DNA of 64,000 nucleotides from Rhodanobacter sp. (GTDB lineage Bacteria; Pseudomonadota; Gammaproteobacteria; Xanthomonadales; Rhodanobacteraceae), in the NCBI GenBank assembly GCA_004298015.1, contig SCSE01000001.1, positions 62,001-126,000 on the forward strand, written 5' to 3'. Within the stretch, counting starts at the first letter, position 1, and each line of letters begins with the position of its first letter. Under the pieces are notes generated by a model. The model made no database searches. It was not told the origin of the DNA and saw nothing but the letters and a program-made list of their open reading frames with translations. Positions 63,315 through 64,000 of the stretch are shown here, one piece after another. A program made the translations under genes and the position numbers.

Positions 63315-64000
63315 AGTCCCCCGTCAGGGCGGCGGCATTGCCACCTTCACCGTTCAGATCTCGTACGAAATCCTCGGCAACGACACGGGTGCTGAAACGT
63401 TGCTGCACAAAGTCACGGCAGGCGGCAGCCATCGGCAGGCGTTGCGCCGGGTCGCACATCGTCAGGATCGCGTCGCGCCAGGCGGCAACATCGTGCGGTG
63501 GCAGCAACATGCCGGTCACGCCAGCGTGCAGGGTTTCCGGCACGCCGCCGATGTCGCTACCGAGCACCGGCACACCGGCCGCCTGCGCCTCGATCGAGAC
63601 GCGGCCGAAGGTCTCCGGTCGGATCGACGGGAACGCCAAAAAAGACAAGGCGCTGTAATAGGGGTGGACGTCGTCGATCCAGCCCGCGACATGATGGCGT
63701 TCAGGTACGGAGCTGGCGGCGATCCGTTCACGCAGCAGCGCTGCGTCGGGTCCGTCGCCCAGCCACAGGCAGTGCAGTCTGGGCTCCCGCAGCATGGCCT
63801 GGTTGGCGGCATCGAGCAGGGGCAGAATGCCCTTGCCCTGATGGATGCGGCCAAAATAGCCCAGCACGATGGCCTCTTCCGGGATGCCGCATTGGCGGCG
63901 GATGGCCGAGCTGCGCTGCAGGTCGGGCCTGCATGAGGCGGTATCCACCGGGTTGTGCAGCACCCGGACCAGTGCTGCCGGTATGCCTCTGTCCAGGTAC
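63241..64000 (-). CDS. Glycosyltransferase family 4, C-terminal part (runs off the window)
   Basis: Open from position 64000 to the stop at 63241 (over 250 residues; its start lies beyond the window). LGYFGRIHQGKGILPLLDAA, WLGDGPDAALLRERI, and the EX7E motif in RPETFGRVSIEAQA followed by GSDIGGVPETLHAG identify the C-terminal half of a GT4 transferase. The last ~35 residues (GEGGNAAALTGDF onward) are basic and unlike the family, and lie over the antisense of the GT2 gene. Confidence 0.88.
   Translation of the reverse strand, partial: YLDRGIPAALVRVLHNPVDTASCRPDLQRSSAIRRQCGIPEEAIVLGYFGRIHQGKGILPLLDAANQAMLREPRLHCLWLGDGPDAALLRERIAASSVPERHHVAGWIDDVHPYYSALSFLAFPSIRPETFGRVSIEAQAAGVPVLGSDIGGVPETLHAGVTGMLLPPHDVAAWRDAILTMCDPAQRLPMAAACRDFVQQRFSTRVVAEDFVRDLNGEGGNAAALTGDFSHPAGGASPRATWRISGMRRTRR

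Overview
The window is a high-GC gammaproteobacterial chromosome segment. It most resembles the Xanthomonadales (Lysobacterales), family Rhodanobacteraceae (Rhodanobacter/Dyella type). Reasons: the order accB-accC-prmA-DUF3426-fis-purH; tsaD divergent from rpsU-yqeY-dnaG; an sX13-like small RNA beside polA; CIRCE-controlled groESL; and many palindromes built on GTAGGAGCGCACCCTGTGCG. The family placement is inference from gene content and order. No tRNA, rRNA, CRISPR array, insertion sequence or prophage was seen; this is almost entirely core genome.

Layout. 1-2880: macromolecular-synthesis operon (dnaG, a DUF1328 gene, yqeY, rpsU on -) with tsaD divergent. 2.9-6.5 kb: rluF, a YadGH-type ABC exporter and a ferredoxin-NADP reductase. 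6.5-10.8 kb: tightly packed + strand unit of membrane protein, XRE regulator, exported peptidase-like hydrolase and NatAB-type exporter behind a TGTAAA palindrome. 10.9-21.9 kb: housekeeping genes (folE, rmuC, alaC, rlmI, srkA, thioesterases, a 2Fe-2S flavoreductase). 21.9-25.3 kb: hemD-hemX-hemY. 26-29.5 kb: one large GH18-like/deacetylase/glycosyltransferase fusion. 29.5-35.3 kb: uvrD, DUF3185, an sRNA and polA. 35.4-45.6 kb: purH, fis, DUF3426, prmA, accC, accB, aroQ, a TlpA-like redoxin and dsbD, all on -. 45.9-49.3 kb: cutA, groESL and a Gly/Ala-rich exported protein. 49.4-54.4 kb: an LtaS-like transferase and glnE. 54.4-57.2 kb: anaerobic ribonucleotide reductase, apparently with its glycyl-radical domain as a separate 64-residue protein, under a perfect FNR/ANR box. 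57.2-64 kb: ELM1-like protein, nitroreductase, YceI and a lipopolysaccharide glycosyltransferase cluster.

The most unusual features are genome-repeat effects: a 75-bp palindrome sits in frame inside polA, another repeat adds about 59 residues to uvrD, and three copies of a roughly 150-bp inverted-repeat element lie between genes, two of them bracketing hemXY. Other points are the split NrdD, the sX13-like RNA with three C-rich loops, and DsbD with a duplicated N-terminal domain.
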